DNA of 64,000 nucleotides from Ampullaceana balthica (GCA_944989445.1 CALYLW010000013.1:158566-222565), one strand, 5' to 3'. Positions 24,735 to 36,352 are shown, numbered from the stretch's first letter. Notes: generated by a model from the sequence alone, not told the origin. A program made the numbers and translations.

Positions 24735-25020
24735 AAGTTCATGTTTGTTGTCGCTATGATACTTTTCATGGTGTGAGGTGAAGTTCATGTTTGTTGTCGC
24801 TATGATACTTTTCATAGTGGGGTGTGAAGTTCATGTTTGTTGTCGCTATGATACTTTTCATAGTGGGGTGTGAAGTTCATGTTTGTTGTCGCTATGATAC
24901 TTTTCATAGTGGGGTGTGAAGTTCATGTTTGTTGTCGCTATGATACTTTTCATAGTGGGGTGTGAAGTTCATGTTTGTTGTCGCTATGATACTTTTCATA
25001 GTGGGGTGTGAAGTTCATGT
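24735..25020. repeat. 46-bp tandem repeat, ~6 copies
   Basis: Unit AAGTTCATGTTTGTTGTCGC followed by TATGATACTTTTCATAGTGG and GGTGTG. Starts at 24735, 24781, 24827, 24873, 24919, 24965 and partly 25011. Confidence 0.95.
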
Positions 25021-25049
25021 ATCTGGGGTTGCTTTAAATCCTGTCATTT

Positions 25050-25097
25050 TGTGTGTGTGTATGTGTGTGTGTGTGTCTGTCTGTCTGTCTGTGTGTG
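25050..25097. repeat. GT / CTGT microsatellite
   Basis: (GT)n with (CTGT)n core. Confidence 0.95.
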
Positions 25098-25569
25098 AAA
25101 TGTATGCACATAAAAGCTGTCTTTTGTGACAGCGCGGCAAAGTGATATTCTTAGTTGACGCTTAGATCTCTCTTGAATTCTTTGCTACGCCTGAATGAAC
25201 CTTAATGTTAAGTCGATTGGATAAGTAGTTCATTGAAAATTCTTTTTTACCGCACCCAATTATTTATTATTTTTAGTATCTGAATATTACGTATAATTTC
25301 GTTTTTTAAAATAGGACGATATACACACTTGCTGTTATAATTTTTAATGAGATATTTGAGAGATATAAGGTGCATGTTATTAACCAGGATATCGAAACTA
25401 AAGCAACAATAAGGTTCAATCTAACCACGTTATAGAGCCACAAATAAAATATTATCATCATGACACTTGAAATTATAATATGTCATTGACAACATACCCT
25501 ACTCTAGAAATGACATACTATGTGAAGTTTAGTTGACAACATAACCTACTCTAGAAACGACATCATATG
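25098..25569. other. AT-rich spacer with a ~51-bp direct duplication
   Basis: The block CTACTCTAGAAATGACATAC...GAAGTTTAGTTGACAACATA near 25490-25541 is followed by a second copy that is interrupted at 25562 by the hAT insertion. No gene was seen. Confidence 0.5.
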
Positions 25570-27365
25570 TAGGCCTGTCAACGGGTACCCGGGACCCGGG
25601 TACCCGTTGCCGTGCGATTACCCGGGTAGTAAAATTCCACCCGGGTACCCGTGAAAATGTGGCTTCAATGGCTATATTCTATATTAACGGAGGCCAAACT
25701 TCGGCTCCCATGCGGCTTTTTTGTGTTTACATTGTGGCTCGCGAAACAATTTATCAAATGAAAATTATTTTTTTTAAAATGATCTGTGAAGTACATCTAT
25801 GGAGAAATAACAGACTCTGTCAACGGGAAGTATCTGTCAATGGGAAATAAAATACGGTCCCAATAAATTGCAACGTATTTTGATACATCTTTTTTCTCTC
25901 AACTTGAAACAGAAATCACATAACACAAAAAGGTTTTGGTTCTTTTTGAAATACGCCGATTGAGACTAATAGTCTAGCTAATGTTGCTTATCTACCCCTC
26001 TCTCCTTCCTTCACTCCTTGCATTATTGCATACTTCTTGTCTTCAGTAACACGTGGTGACCTAGAAAAAATGATGTTAATAATGCGTACAAGGTTATCAG
26101 TATTTAAATTTAATAAATTAAATAGTTAATGTACTAACATTGTAGGATGGGCAGACGTCGCCGAGAGGATGGACTGCAAAGAGATGAAAGAGGCCGTGTT
26201 TTTTTTTGTGGGTTTTTTTTCTTCATAAAAACACCTTTGCTTTGACTTTGTCTTTGCTTTGAAATAGCCGACAGTGGGTCACCGATTGATACTATATAAT
26301 GTCGTTTTTTACCCATCTCTCTTCACTTCTATAACCCAGTGCTTCTCAAACTTTTTAGTTATGGCGGACCGATAGGAATTGAATTTTTTCCATTGCACCA
26401 GGAACCGGTGCACTATTTTCCCTGTACTTACATGGTATCGAAATGTATTTTATTTCCTTTTTTTTCTTTCATTTATTAGCTTATTGTCAAAAATGGCAAT
26501 TTCTATTGTGTTAGTATTATTGGTAGCAATTGGAGGATTATAATTATATTTCTCTCTCATTTCTTGATAACTTCAGCGGACCACCATTTTGAGAAGCACT
26601 GCTCTAGCCCCCACCCCTTGCATTCGCGTGTGTTTCTTGTGTTCATTAACACGTATTTGCCTAGCCCAAAAATTGATATACACCCAAAGTTGTCAGTTTT
26701 CAAAGTTAATAAGATGGGTACGATGTCATGTCAAGTGAGTTGACAGCGACACGGCAAAATGCAACCATTGTAATGAAATTGTGTCTGCGAATGGTGGCAA
26801 CCCAGCGCGATAAAATGCTATCTGAACGCTATTCATAAAATTGATATTGATAAACAAACCACAGACCCTACCCAATATCAGAAATATTTTGGTGTTAACA
26901 TTAATAACAAAAGCAGTAACACTCGCCAAAGCACGATCACTTGAGATTTACCGCAGTATTGCATCCGTCATCGCCCTTAGCATTGACTACCGACGCCAAG
27001 TGGATATTAACATTCAAGGTATGACACTGAACGTTACGTCATTGCTGTTGTCATTTTGTTTGCATGTTCAGTTTACTGTAGTTTTAGTTGATGAGTAGGA
27101 CAAAAGCATTTACAGCAGGAATTGAATAAAGTTTTTAGTGCATTAAAGTTAATTGTAGTGCATTAGTAATAGTGTTACTGGAAGCAAGCAGTTGGCTACT
27201 ACTACTGTGTGAAATGAGGTGCATTGAGGGTGGCTAGGTTGCACGCAGCACTGTAAAGTGGTCATGACGGGGAAAATTATCGACGTTTAGAACGGGTAAC
27301 CCGGGTACCCGTTCGAAATTTTCACGGGTACCCGGGCAGCTTTTTTCGACAAATTGACAGCCCTA
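25570..27365. mobile_element. hAT-family element with perfect 8-bp target duplication
   Basis: Ends TAGGCCTGTCAACGGGTACC and TTGACAGCCCTA, with several CGGGTACCCG palindromes just inside both ends. It is flanked by ATCATATG at 25562-25569 and 27366-27373. The interior (1.8 kb) has no recognisable transposase and includes a diverged internal duplication (about 25990-26140 and 26605-26715). A nested hAT lies at 26337-26601. A 399-bp deletion derivative of the family sits at 59818-60216. Confidence 0.92.
26337..26601. mobile_element. Nested hAT-type MITE
   Basis: Termini CAGTGCTTCTCAAACTTTTT and the complement CAGTGCTTCTCAAAATGGTG. Flanks CTATAACC (26329-26336) and CTCTAGCC (26602-26609) match in 6 of 8. 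Only 265 bp long, lying inside the larger hAT. Confidence 0.8.
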
Positions 27366-27373
27366 ATCATATG

Positions 27374-27718
27374 TGAAGTTTAGTTAATGGACACAAATTA
27401 ACAGACGCAAATTAATATTTTAAAAAATTAAAATTATCTAAAGGTTTTAGGAAATAGAACTCATGTAAACCACATTTTAATATCTTCCTTGTGAAACCTA
27501 AAATACAAAAATTAACTGGAATATACGTAGATTTCACCTCCAAATTTTCTTGACTTTTTTAAAGGATTCTTTTCACTTTGTACCTTTAGTGTTTATATTA
27601 GACTTTGAAACTTTGTCTTAATATTAATTGCAAACCTTTAGAGGTAATAATTAAAGAATTCATAATTAATTTTTAATTATCTCACATTTAATAAGACAAT
27701 TTTTTTCAGTTTTCTACA
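27374..27718. other. No feature seen
   Basis: AT-rich spacer between the hAT element and the LINE target duplication. Confidence 0.4.
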
Positions 27719-27783
27719 TTTGAGAAATTAAAATTATTTGTTAAATGTCTTGTTTTATAAATAAACTTACAACAAACTTAAAG
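27719..27783. repeat. Left copy of long direct repeat flanking a LINE
   Basis: CATTTGAGAAATTAAAATTA through AACAAACTTAAAGAC recurs at 30411-30476 with about three mismatches, immediately after the (CAA)n end of the RTE-like LINE. It behaves as an unusually long target-site duplication of about 65 bp. Confidence 0.75.
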
Positions 27784-27789
27784 ACAACT

Positions 27790-28681
27790 TTAATCTTGAA
27801 GATTACTGATATAATCAGAAACATGTACGAAGGGATAAACTGCCGAGTTGTCCATGGTCAGCAGGTGATAGATGCTTTCCAGGTGAAGACTGGTGTGAGA
27901 CAAGGTTGCTTGCTGTCACCATTCCTGTTCCTGTTAGCCATTGACTGGTTGATGAAAACATCTACACAGCAGAAAAGGAATGGCATCCAATGGACCTTGT
28001 GGGATCAACTTGATGATCTTGACTTTGCCGATGATCTGGCCCTTCTTGCACATACCCAACAACAGATGCAGGAGAAAACAAACATTGTCGCAGCCAGTTC
28101 TGCTAGCATGGGTCTCAACATACACAAAGGGAAGAGTAAAATCCTCAAGGTTAATGCCACCAGTACATCACCCATTATGCTTGAAGGAGAAACCCTTGAG
28201 GAGGTGGACAGTTTTGTTTACCTTGGCAGCGTGGTAGATAAACAAGGTGGTACAGATGTTGACGTAAAAATAAGGATCGGAAAAGCAAGCGCAGCCTTCC
28301 AGCAACTCAAGAATGTTTGGGTCTCCAACAACTTAGGCAGAAAATTAAAAGAAAGGATTTTTTAACGCTATGGTGAAACCTGTGCTGCTATATGGAGCCG
28401 AGACATAGAGAAAAACTGCCGTAAACCTGACCAGAATCCAGTCCTTCATCAACAATTGTCTAAGAAGGATTCTCAGAATTCACTGTCCGGACTAAATCAG
28501 CAACCGGGAACTGTGGCAGCGGACAAAACAGAAGCCCATTTGAGGAAGAGATTCTCCAGAAGCGGTGGAGGTGGATTGGCCATACACTAAGAAAACCCTG
28601 CTTCTAATACAACAAGGCAAGCCCTGAAATGGAACCCACAGGGTAAGCGGAAAAGGGGCCGTAAGAAACACGTGGCGCCGA
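27790..28681 (+). pseudogene. Reverse transcriptase of the RTE-like LINE, broken
   Basis: RT blocks: IIRNMYEGINCRVVHG, KTGVRQGCLLSPFLFLLAID (block B), LDDLDFADDLALLAH (FADD catalytic block near 28022), GLNIHKGKSKIL and VYLGSVVDKQGG. The thumb/tail then continues out of frame after a T run at about 28357-28362 (stop at 28363-28365). A further in-frame stop stands where a tryptophan is expected in the YGAET block (about 28405). The upstream ATG at 27745 belongs to the flanking duplication, not the LINE. Not functional. Confidence 0.85.
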
Positions 28682-28686
28682 GAATT

Positions 28687-30236
28687 ATCTGATCTTATCT
28701 GTTTACAGACGCTCCTTCTATACATAAGATTATTGCGTCCTACGCTTATCTATGGTTTGTGTTTAGTCCTGCATTTTTATTAGAGATTTGAATGTTGATA
28801 AAGTGTTGGTTTTCCTGGATTCTTCAGGCAACCCATTCCACGCCCGAATTCCGGACGGGAAGAAGGAAAACTTGTGTGTGTTTGTTCTTGCATACGGAAT
28901 AAGAAAGGTGTTTTTATTCTTATGTCTATCTGAGGGTTGTATTAAGTTATCTTTGTGTTGTATTTCTAAATTAGAATTAATTGCTTTATGTATGATTACT
29001 ACTTTGCTCTTGGTTCTTCTATCCTCTAGTGTTTCAAGGTTTAATGATTTAACTAATGGTGTTATTCTAGTCAGTTTCGAATATTCTCCAGTAATGAATC
29101 TGGCAGCTCTTTTTTGAATTTGTTCTAGTTTATCAATGTTTTCTTTGGTGGATGGGTCCCATACAGAAGATGCATATTCTAGTACAGGTCTCACCAAAGT
29201 GAGGTAGCATTTTAGTTTTATATCTCTATTACATTTGTTAAAGTTCCTTTTTATAAAGCCTAAGGTTTTGTTTGATTTTTTAATAACTTCATTGACATGG
29301 GGATTCCATGATAGTTTCTCATTTATTAAGACTCCTAAGTATTTTGCATCTTTAGTTTGGGTCAGTTCTTTTCCATGAATGTAATATTTTGAATTTATTT
29401 GTTTCTTTTTTTTGTTACTCTTAACAGTTGACACTTTTCTGGGTGGAAAGACATACTCCAGTTAGTTTCCCATTTTATCAATTCATCTAAGTCGTTTTGT
29501 AAAATTTTGCTATCTTGTTCTGATTTAATTGTTCTATAGATTATACAATCATCAGCAAATAACCTAACTTTTTAACCTGTTGAGATGTTGTTGGGTAAAT
29601 CATTTATATAAATTAAAAAGAGTAAGGGACCTAGCACAGTTCCTTGTGGAACTCCTGAGTTAACTTTTATTGGTTCATATTTAGATCCATTAATTATTAC
29701 AGTTTGCTCCCTGCCCAAAAGGAAGTCTTGGATCCAGTGATGTAAGGAACCTGAGATTCCAAAGTAGTTAAGTTTTTTAAGTAAACTAAGGTGGTGAACT
29801 TTGTCAAATGCTTTTGAAAAGTCCAGTAACATTGTATCTATTTAATCATTTTTGTCTAAGCCTTTTGATAGTTCATCTATTAAACCCATTAATTGTGTTT
29901 CACATGATCTGTTTTTTCTAAAGCCGTGTTGATGTGGGCATAGGGCATTATATTTGTCAAGGTGGTTAACTATTCTACTATATTTTATGTGTTCTAGTAA
30001 TTTACAGGTGATACTAGTAAGTGATACAGGCCTGTAATTACCAGGGTCTGATTTATCCCCTTTCTTAAAGAGTGGAGTTACGTTACCTAATTTCCAATCC
30101 TAGGGCACTTTACCCTGGTTTAGAGAGGCTTGAAAGAGAACTACAAGGATTGGGGGACAGTTCATTGCTTAGTTCTTTTAATAATCTTGCAGGCAAATCA
30201 TCTGGGCCAGTAGCTTTGTTTATTTTTAAGTTTTTT
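28687..30236 (-). mobile_element. Nested Jockey/CR1-like LINE, 5'-truncated
   Basis: Inserted in minus orientation between two copies of GAATT (28682-28686 and 30237-30241), its target duplication. Its 3' end carries GATAAGATCAGAT after the shared 3' tail. The 5' end starts in RT at ATGPDDLPARLLKELS (about 30210). Related copies: 30836-31165, 46475-46763 with 61155-61402, 47925-48475, 49160-49252, 49498-49822 and 50588-51704. Confidence 0.9.
28763..30215 (-). pseudogene. RT of Jockey/CR1-like LINE, several breaks
   Basis: Blocks in minus-strand order: KATGPDDLPARLLKEL, KKGDKSDPGNYRPVSLTS, HGFRKNRSCETQL, MLLDFSKAFDKVHH (catalytic block A), NSGVPQGTVLGPLLFLIYIN (block B), LFADDCIIY (FADD) and TKDAKYLGVLINEKLSW. 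The tail has LVRPVLEYASSVWDP and ends FKSLIKMQD with a stop at 28763-28765. Stops or shifts occur near 29840, 29571 and 29430. Known role of the family: target-primed reverse transcription of its own RNA. This copy is inactive. Confidence 0.88.
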
Positions 30237-30410
30237 GAATTGGAGGCAGACATCAAGAGAATTGGCCATGAATGGAAGATCCTGGAGAAGCTGGCCCAGG
30301 ATAGAGATGCCTGGAGGTCTCTCGTAGGTGGCCTATGCCCTTGGAGGAACCGCAGATACCGACGATGATCGGTGGATGCCCCTCATGGACGAGAAGGCTC
30401 AACAACAACA

Positions 30411-30476
30411 ACATTTGAGAAATTAAACTTATTTGTTAAATGTCTTGTTTTATAAATAAACTCACAACAAACTTAA
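30411..30476. repeat. Right copy of the long direct repeat
   Basis: Matches 27719-27783; see that entry. Confidence 0.75.
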
Positions 30477-30835
30477 ATACAAAGTTTCTGGTCCGTATGA
30501 ATGGTAACCAAGATTATTCAAAAACTAAATTAAAAGTCCTCAAAACTTTAAAACAATTTTCCAAGCCTCTCTAAACCAGGGTATAGTGCACTAGGCTTAG
30601 AAATTTGTTTTAGAAAAGGATATAAAAAGACCTTCTGTCACTTTACTAGCATTTATTGTAAATTACAAGCATAAATTATATATAGTAGTATATAGTTAAT
30701 CACCTAGATAAACGTAATGTCTCGCGATCAAATCCCAACGGCTAAAATCTCATGAAAACAATTAATTGGTATAATTATCGACTAATTCGTCTAATTGTCA
30801 ACTCGTCGTCAAAATGATTACATTATAATAATAAA
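30477..30835. other. No feature seen
   Basis: AT-rich; no supported gene. A short stretch near 30560-30590 repeats the TCTCTAAACCAGGGT motif also present in the nested LINE at 30110. Confidence 0.4.
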
Positions 30836-31165
30836 AATAGATACAATTTTACTAGACTTATAAAAAGCTTTTCATAAAACTCACCATTTTAGTTTAAAAT
30901 CTGAAATACAATTGCAGTTCTGGTCCCTTAAATCAGGAGATTAATATTACATCATATGCATACAACAATCTAATATTATTACTAATAAATAACAAGTCTA
31001 AGTCAGAACCAATTATAGTTTAATCAGGAAATCGACATTTCCTCAAAGGCAGACAAAAGACTGTAATGATTACGAATCTAAATCAGCACCAATAAGAGTT
31101 AAATCAGGAGTTCCACAAGCCACTGTCCTAGGCCCCTTACTCTTCTCAATCAATATACAAAATTT
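30836..31165 (+). mobile_element. Jockey/CR1-like LINE fragment
   Basis: Decayed RT segment: an ILLDL-type block A around 30845-30890, then the block B remnant VKSGVPQATVLGPLLFSINI around 31095-31155. It is 3'-truncated where an unrelated dispersed repeat begins. Confidence 0.7.
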
Positions 31166-31344
31166 GCTATGTATGTCCGTCCCGTCTGTCCCGTCCGTAA
31201 CGCTACTAATTTTAGAAAGCAGCGCATCAAATTACTGCACCAAAAATAACTCTTTTTGAACGTCCGCATAAAATCAATATACATAATTCCAGTATTTTGT
31301 ATGTACGTATGGAATAATACTGTTGGGTGGCGCAGATATCTATT

Positions 31345-31575
31345 TTGAATAAAAAATATTATATAACGTCACTGTTTTAGGCTTGTATTTTAATTTTTGA
31401 AAAGGGAACGATGTAAAAATAGGATTTAAGGATTTATAATTATTATGAAATACTTTGTGTTCATTATTCCATACATAAATACAGACAACTGGAATTATGT
31501 ATATTGATGAAATACTTTGTGTACATTTCAGCAAGTTTAATATTACGTATTTATCAAACAAGGATACGTTATTTC
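31345..31575. repeat. Dispersed repeat, copy 1
   Basis: AAAATATTATATAACGTCAC through TTTATCAAACAAGGATA recurs at 33330-33478 in the same orientation, with an extra ~80 bp in this copy. The hAT element at 31827 lies between the copies. Confidence 0.65.
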
Positions 31576-31826
31576 TGTTAATTATGTATATTGATTCCCG
31601 TTGTCTGTATGGATGTAAGTGCTGTTAGGTGGCGCGGCGATCGATTTTGTTTTTATATCTCTTTTCAACATCGTCTCTCTCTTTCTATCACATCTTGATT
31701 TCAAATTTTAAAAACCCGTAACGTTTGAAAGTATGATTTGCTTGAATAATTTAATGTAGTCAGCAGTAATTTTATATTGAACGCAAACCAAAAAGGATTG
31801 CGTCAGTTTTGACGGGTTATCTCTAG

Positions 31827-33168
31827 CAGTGGCGTAGCCAAGGTGGGGGGCTGTGGGGGTGGTCCACACCGGGCGGCACTCATTTAGGGCGGCATTTGTG
31901 GGCATTTGAAAAGTACAAACATTTCCTACAACCGCCCTTTTTCTTTTGTAGGGGGAAAACCAAGGTGAAACAAAAATATTCGTAATTTCGAGTATTAGTT
32001 AACGGATTCTCACAAGATTTGTTTGATTACATAGTGGATATTATAACTAACGCAAAACCGTTCAAACATTTAAATCGATCAAAAAGGTATCCATTTGTTT
32101 GGAAAACTAAGCGGTATACGTCACAAATGAAACTTTTATAAGAAAACTACCCAAAATCACATCACCGCTGGGCCGAATAATATGTGCTATTTATAACGCC
32201 ACGACAGTTTTTTACGTGGAATTTCGACATTCGCAGAATGATGCACAAACTTCTCCAAACTGAAGTTGATAAAAAAAATTATCTTCGTTCCGCAATGAGC
32301 GATTAAAGACAACAAAATCTTGCAATAATTTTAATTTTGATAGCATAATACACGATGGTATTATTATTATTATGAAAGTTAGGAAAGTAAATGTATAAAT
32401 ATGTTTACATATTAATGTATACAATTTCTTTGTAAAAAATATCATGTATTTATAAATACAAAATATAAGAATAGTAATTGGAAATGTTTTTTGAGGGGTG
32501 TAAATTTGGACTATGTTTTGTCTCATGGGGGGGCTGGGGGGGCCTGCAACCTCAGTAACTTTCTTGTGGCCTTTAAAAAAAGTATCTTGTATTTTTATAA
32601 ATGTGTATTTATAAGTATATAATCTTATGCGGCCTCTTTTATTACTCCTTACATAAATATGGCACGCACCTTTACTTCGTTTCAATTAAAATTATTTATT
32701 AATGTTTTAAAAACCATAATATAATCGACTAAGTGGCCGTCCATAAATGACGTAACGCTATTTTGGCTGATTTTTCACCCCCTCCCCACTCGTCACAAAA
32801 ACTTAGACCCCTTCTTCAATAAGACGTCACAAAGCTTTGACATAAAGCCGTATTTTACGTTTCAAAATGAGCATGTTTCAAATAAAAATTTTGCCATTTA
32901 AGTGTGTTTTTAGTATAACGCTGCATTCTAATATCGTAACACGCGATTTACATAAACGTCATTAAATAAAGTGTCAGTAATCAAATATTTAAGTGGAAAT
33001 TTATTTAAAGTTGCGCGTTTTGACGTGACGTCACGTTTTTTAAACACCCCCCCCTCGTTACATATCGTCACAAATGTGTGACTCCCTTCCCTCCCCCCAG
33101 GACGGCCCCTGAAAAGGGCGGCAAATTGGAGACCGCGCCGGGTGGCAAAAGTTCTAGCTACACCACTG
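31827..33168. mobile_element. hAT element (CAGTGGCGTAGC family), 8-bp TSD
   Basis: Termini CAGTGGCGTAGCCAAGGTGG and the complement CAGTGGTGTAGCTAGAACTT, each followed by a GGGCGGCA/CGGGTGGC stretch. Flanked by ATCTCTAG at 31819-31826 and 33169-33176. At 32250-32340 a decayed reading (FSKLKLIK...MSD) matches the C-terminal dimerisation region of hAT transposases. A related copy starts at 54729. It holds a nested MITE at 32734-33109. Confidence 0.9.
32734..33109. mobile_element. GGGGCCGTCC-type MITE nested in hAT
   Basis: Begins GTGGCCGTCCATAAATGACG and ends CAGGACGGCCCC. The interior has CACCCCCTCC and GTCACAAAAACTTAGACCCC blocks shared with 44875-45280 and 56655-56890. Confidence 0.8.
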
Positions 33169-33771
33169 ATCTCTAGTAAACAATATAATAGATGAAGTCA
33201 CAGGTTGGTTGGAAAGATCCGTAACGCTATGACGTCCTTTTTTGAGCTTATACTGAAATATATGTACAAGTACAAGGCGCGCATCAGGAGGTGTGCAAAA
33301 TTCTAAACATTCTAAAAGATTCTAAAAAAAAATATTATATGACGTCATAGTTTTTGCTTATATTTTAATTTTAGAAAAGAGAGCGATGTAAAAAGAGGAT
33401 TTAAGGATTTATAATTATAAAATACTTTGTGTACATTTTAGGAAGTTTCATATTTTGTATTTATCAAACAAGGATAAGTAACTTGGGCATTTTACTAAAA
33501 AAAATAGGCGCCGTATGAGCCCTGCAACCCCTAGTTGTTCAATATGGAAATACATGAATAAAATAAAAACAAACAAAAGAAATTTCTGTATTACATTATT
33601 TTTTATTCTGATGTATATTTTTTTCAACTAAAAAAATAGATTTCATCTAAAATTTATTTATTTTGAAAACTTCCGTCATTTTTGACGGGTAATACAAAAG
33701 TTTTACATAAATGATTAACACAATAGATTCTCAAAAAGGAATAAAATCAAGGTTATTTGCTTATGACTGTA
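33169..33771. other. AT-rich spacer with dispersed repeat copy 2
   Basis: 33330-33478 repeats 31345-31575 (see there). No coding evidence. Confidence 0.5.
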
Positions 33772-34869
33772 CTAGCAACAAAGCCCGTCCTAGGACGGGA
33801 ATAAGTGTAGGGTGACCTGTGAAGTTCATGGAAGGACATAACTATATTACCCAACCCCGTCTGTCCAGAGACCCTGCCTGCCCCCCCCCACATCGCGGTC
33901 TGTAAAGAGATCCTACCTCCCACACCTCGGTCTGTCCAGTGGCCTACCCCCCCCCTCCCACACAGTGATCTTTCAAGAGACCCTACCTGCATCCCCCCAC
34001 ACCGCGGCCTGTCTCGTGACCCTAAATCCCCTCCACCGCAGTTTGTCGAGAGACCCGCACTCTCGACCGGCCATACATGTGTATCACGTCAAAAATACTA
34101 TACATTATAGTTATAACAACATTACCCACACCCGTCTGTCAAGAGACCCTAGCTCAACACCGACGATATGTCCAGAGACCCTACCTCCCCACGCCGTGAC
34201 TGTCAAGTGACCCTACCTCCCCCAACAACGTGGACAACGTGGTCTTTCTAGAGACACTACCTCCCCCCCACCCACACACACACCACTGTGTGTCCAGAGT
34301 TGTAATAAATAACCCGTAAATACAAAGTTTTTGATTACAAATCCCAACGTGCACTGCTAAAAATAAACTCTTGTAAAAAAACTGCATAAAAAATAACTAG
34401 TTTTGAACGTCGTTCAGTATGTAAATGAGACATACTTTTTCTTCGTAAGTGTTTGGCTGTAGGAGTCTCTAGGAGTTTGAGGGACCAATCGCTTTCGATG
34501 ACCGCACAGAACATTGCCTTTTATTATATAGGACGAGCAACAAAGCCCGTCCAAGGACGTTCCGCCACCGTTCGGTGGCATGTTGTAACTCCCCTCCAAC
34601 AGCTGCCTCGACCGGCATACATGCGCATCACGTCAAAAATACTATTCATTATAGTTAAAATAAATAACTCGTAAAAACAGAGCTTTTGACTATAAATCCC
34701 TACGCGCATAACTCAAAATAATGTCTTGGAAGAAATACTGCACCAAAAATAACTCGTTTTGAACGTCCGCGTAAATGTGTTCAATATGATTGGCTGTAGG
34801 AGTCATATGTGTTTGAGGGACCAATCGCTATCTATGACCGCAAGTGAAATTGCCTTTTATTATATAGGA
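33772..34869. repeat. Two tandem copies of a CCCGTCC...TATATAGGA dispersed repeat
   Basis: Copy 1 (33772-34530) and copy 2 (34531-34869) both start ACNAGCAACAAAGCCCGTCC. Both end with GTTTGAGGGACCAATCGCT...CCTTTTATTATATAGGA. Copy 1 includes a degenerate ~35-45 bp repeat rich in GAGACCCTACCTCCC (about 33850-34310). The ACTGCACCAAAAATAACTC block also occurs at 31230. Class unknown. Confidence 0.7.
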
Positions 34870-35069
34870 TAATCTGTAGAACAATTAAATCAGAACAAGA
34901 CAGTGAAAATTTATCATAAGATCTACGTGAATTAATAAAATAAGGAACTAATTAGAGTATCTGTTCCACTCAGAAAAGTGTACTCTTTTATTGGTACCAA
35001 AGAAAAAGAAACCAATAAAAGCAAACAAATTAATTTCTGGAAAATAAATTTAAAAAAACGTAAAAAACT

Positions 35070-35556
35070 AAGTTTTTGACTATAAATCCTTTATGTACGA
35101 GAAGTAACTAAAAGAATGTTCATTACAATACGCAGCGCCAGACCATCCAGAAATACAAAATTGAAGTTGTGTCGTAAAACATGTTTAATATAATGCGCAC
35201 CGATCAGGAATATGTTTATAAAAAGAGTTGTCAATAAAATACGCACCTTATTGCGCGACAGAAAGGTTCTTCAATATAATACGCACCGCGACGCTCTATC
35301 TCAAAAAATAGCATGATACATAGGAATAAATAAAATAATCTAAAAAATCAATAATTTAATTACGGTACATGCGATCGATCTGAAATTTTGATACATTGTT
35401 TTTATTATCGGTACGAAACTGCCTGCAAAATTTCAGCTCGCTAGCTTACGAGCAAGTGGGTTAAAAATCGATCAAAAGTTTTGGCGACAAGGGAAGGGCG
35501 GGCGGTCGGGTGGGCGGGCGGCCGCAGACACCACGAGTTAATATAAAGGATTTAAA
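35070..35556 (-). repeat. Dispersed repeat B, inverted copy
   Basis: ~490 bp with four spaced TGCGCATTATATTAAA-like motifs and a GCTCGCTAGCTTACGAGC near-palindrome. Its complement matches 43668-44150 and 61535-61960. Confidence 0.85.
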
Positions 35557-35982
35557 AATACAACCTAAAGATGTTAATGACGTAATGACAGAATACAACA
35601 AAACATTAAGGTTTAAAAAAATACTTTTCAAATGAAATAAGAAGTAAAATGCGACTTTACTTTAATGATACAGAATTGGAATGCGACATCACTTTTAATA
35701 AAACACAAGTTACACTAACGAATTGTTTGATGAAAATAACAAATTAGAGCTGTATTTATTAACCAATAAATGTTAAACGTTTCGGCTATTGCTTTCATCA
35801 GCACAAATGAATACACGTCTTTAAATAACATTTACATTAAACATTACATTCAACCAATTGAAAAATAATAATTAAGTAGATATTTTAAATTAATTGTGCC
35901 CATCTTTATTCTTTTCGTTTCTGTTTTTTTGTTTTTAAATCTCTCTAAAGCTGTGTTTCTGTAGTGTGTATATGTTTTATTA
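35557..35982. other. No feature seen
   Basis: AT-rich spacer; no coding evidence. Confidence 0.4.
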
Positions 35983-36249
35983 GGGGCCGTCCATAAAGTA
36001 CGTCACGCTCCAGAGGGGGGGAGGAGGGGGTGTTAGAAAGTGTGACAATTTGTGACAGGAGGGAGGGTCATGTGTGACGTCACGGTGTTTTTATTTTAAA
36101 TTTTAATTATTTTGTAAATAAAAAAACCAAAATTTTTGTTCGAAAGTGTGACGTACTTTAGGGCGTCCGAGATTTGTGACAGTTTGTGACAGGGGGAGGG
36201 GGGAGTTAAAATGGTCAAAAATAGCGTGACGTACTTTATGGACGACCCC
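35983..36249. mobile_element. GGGGCCGTCC-type MITE with 6-bp TSD
   Basis: Termini GGGGCCGTCCATAAAGTACG and the complement GGGGTCGTCCATAAAGTACG. Flanked by TTATTA at 35977-35982 and 36250-36255. It lies just downstream of the channel gene's polyadenylation signal. Confidence 0.9.
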
Positions 36250-36346
36250 TTATTAACAGTAGCAGTAACGAAAGAAAAATTTAATATTAGAAAATTAGAA
36301 CCTTTGGAAACTGTGTAACATAAAATGACTGCCTTTATGAATTATC

Positions 36347-36352
36347 TTTATT
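36347..36352 (-). promoter_or_regulatory. Polyadenylation signal of the channel gene
   Basis: AATAAA on the minus strand, about 160 bases after the stop codon at 36516-36514. It is the first canonical signal in the presumed 3' UTR. Confidence 0.65.

Larger units (their letters stand above)
27784..30412 (+). mobile_element. RTE-like LINE, 5'-truncated, split by another LINE
   Basis: The left part (27784-28681) carries the RT domain from its middle onward. The right part (30242-30412) carries the C-terminus (ILEKLAQDRDAWRSLVGGLC) and a (CAA)n tail. The two parts join in order once the Jockey-like insertion at 28687-30236 is discounted. The RTE label is from family resemblance and is moderately sure. 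Confidence 0.8.

Noticed and set aside
28788..29117. 109-codon plus-strand ORF over the LINE
   Set aside because: Antisense shadow of the Jockey/CR1-like RT; the same shadow appears over the copy at 50640-50954.
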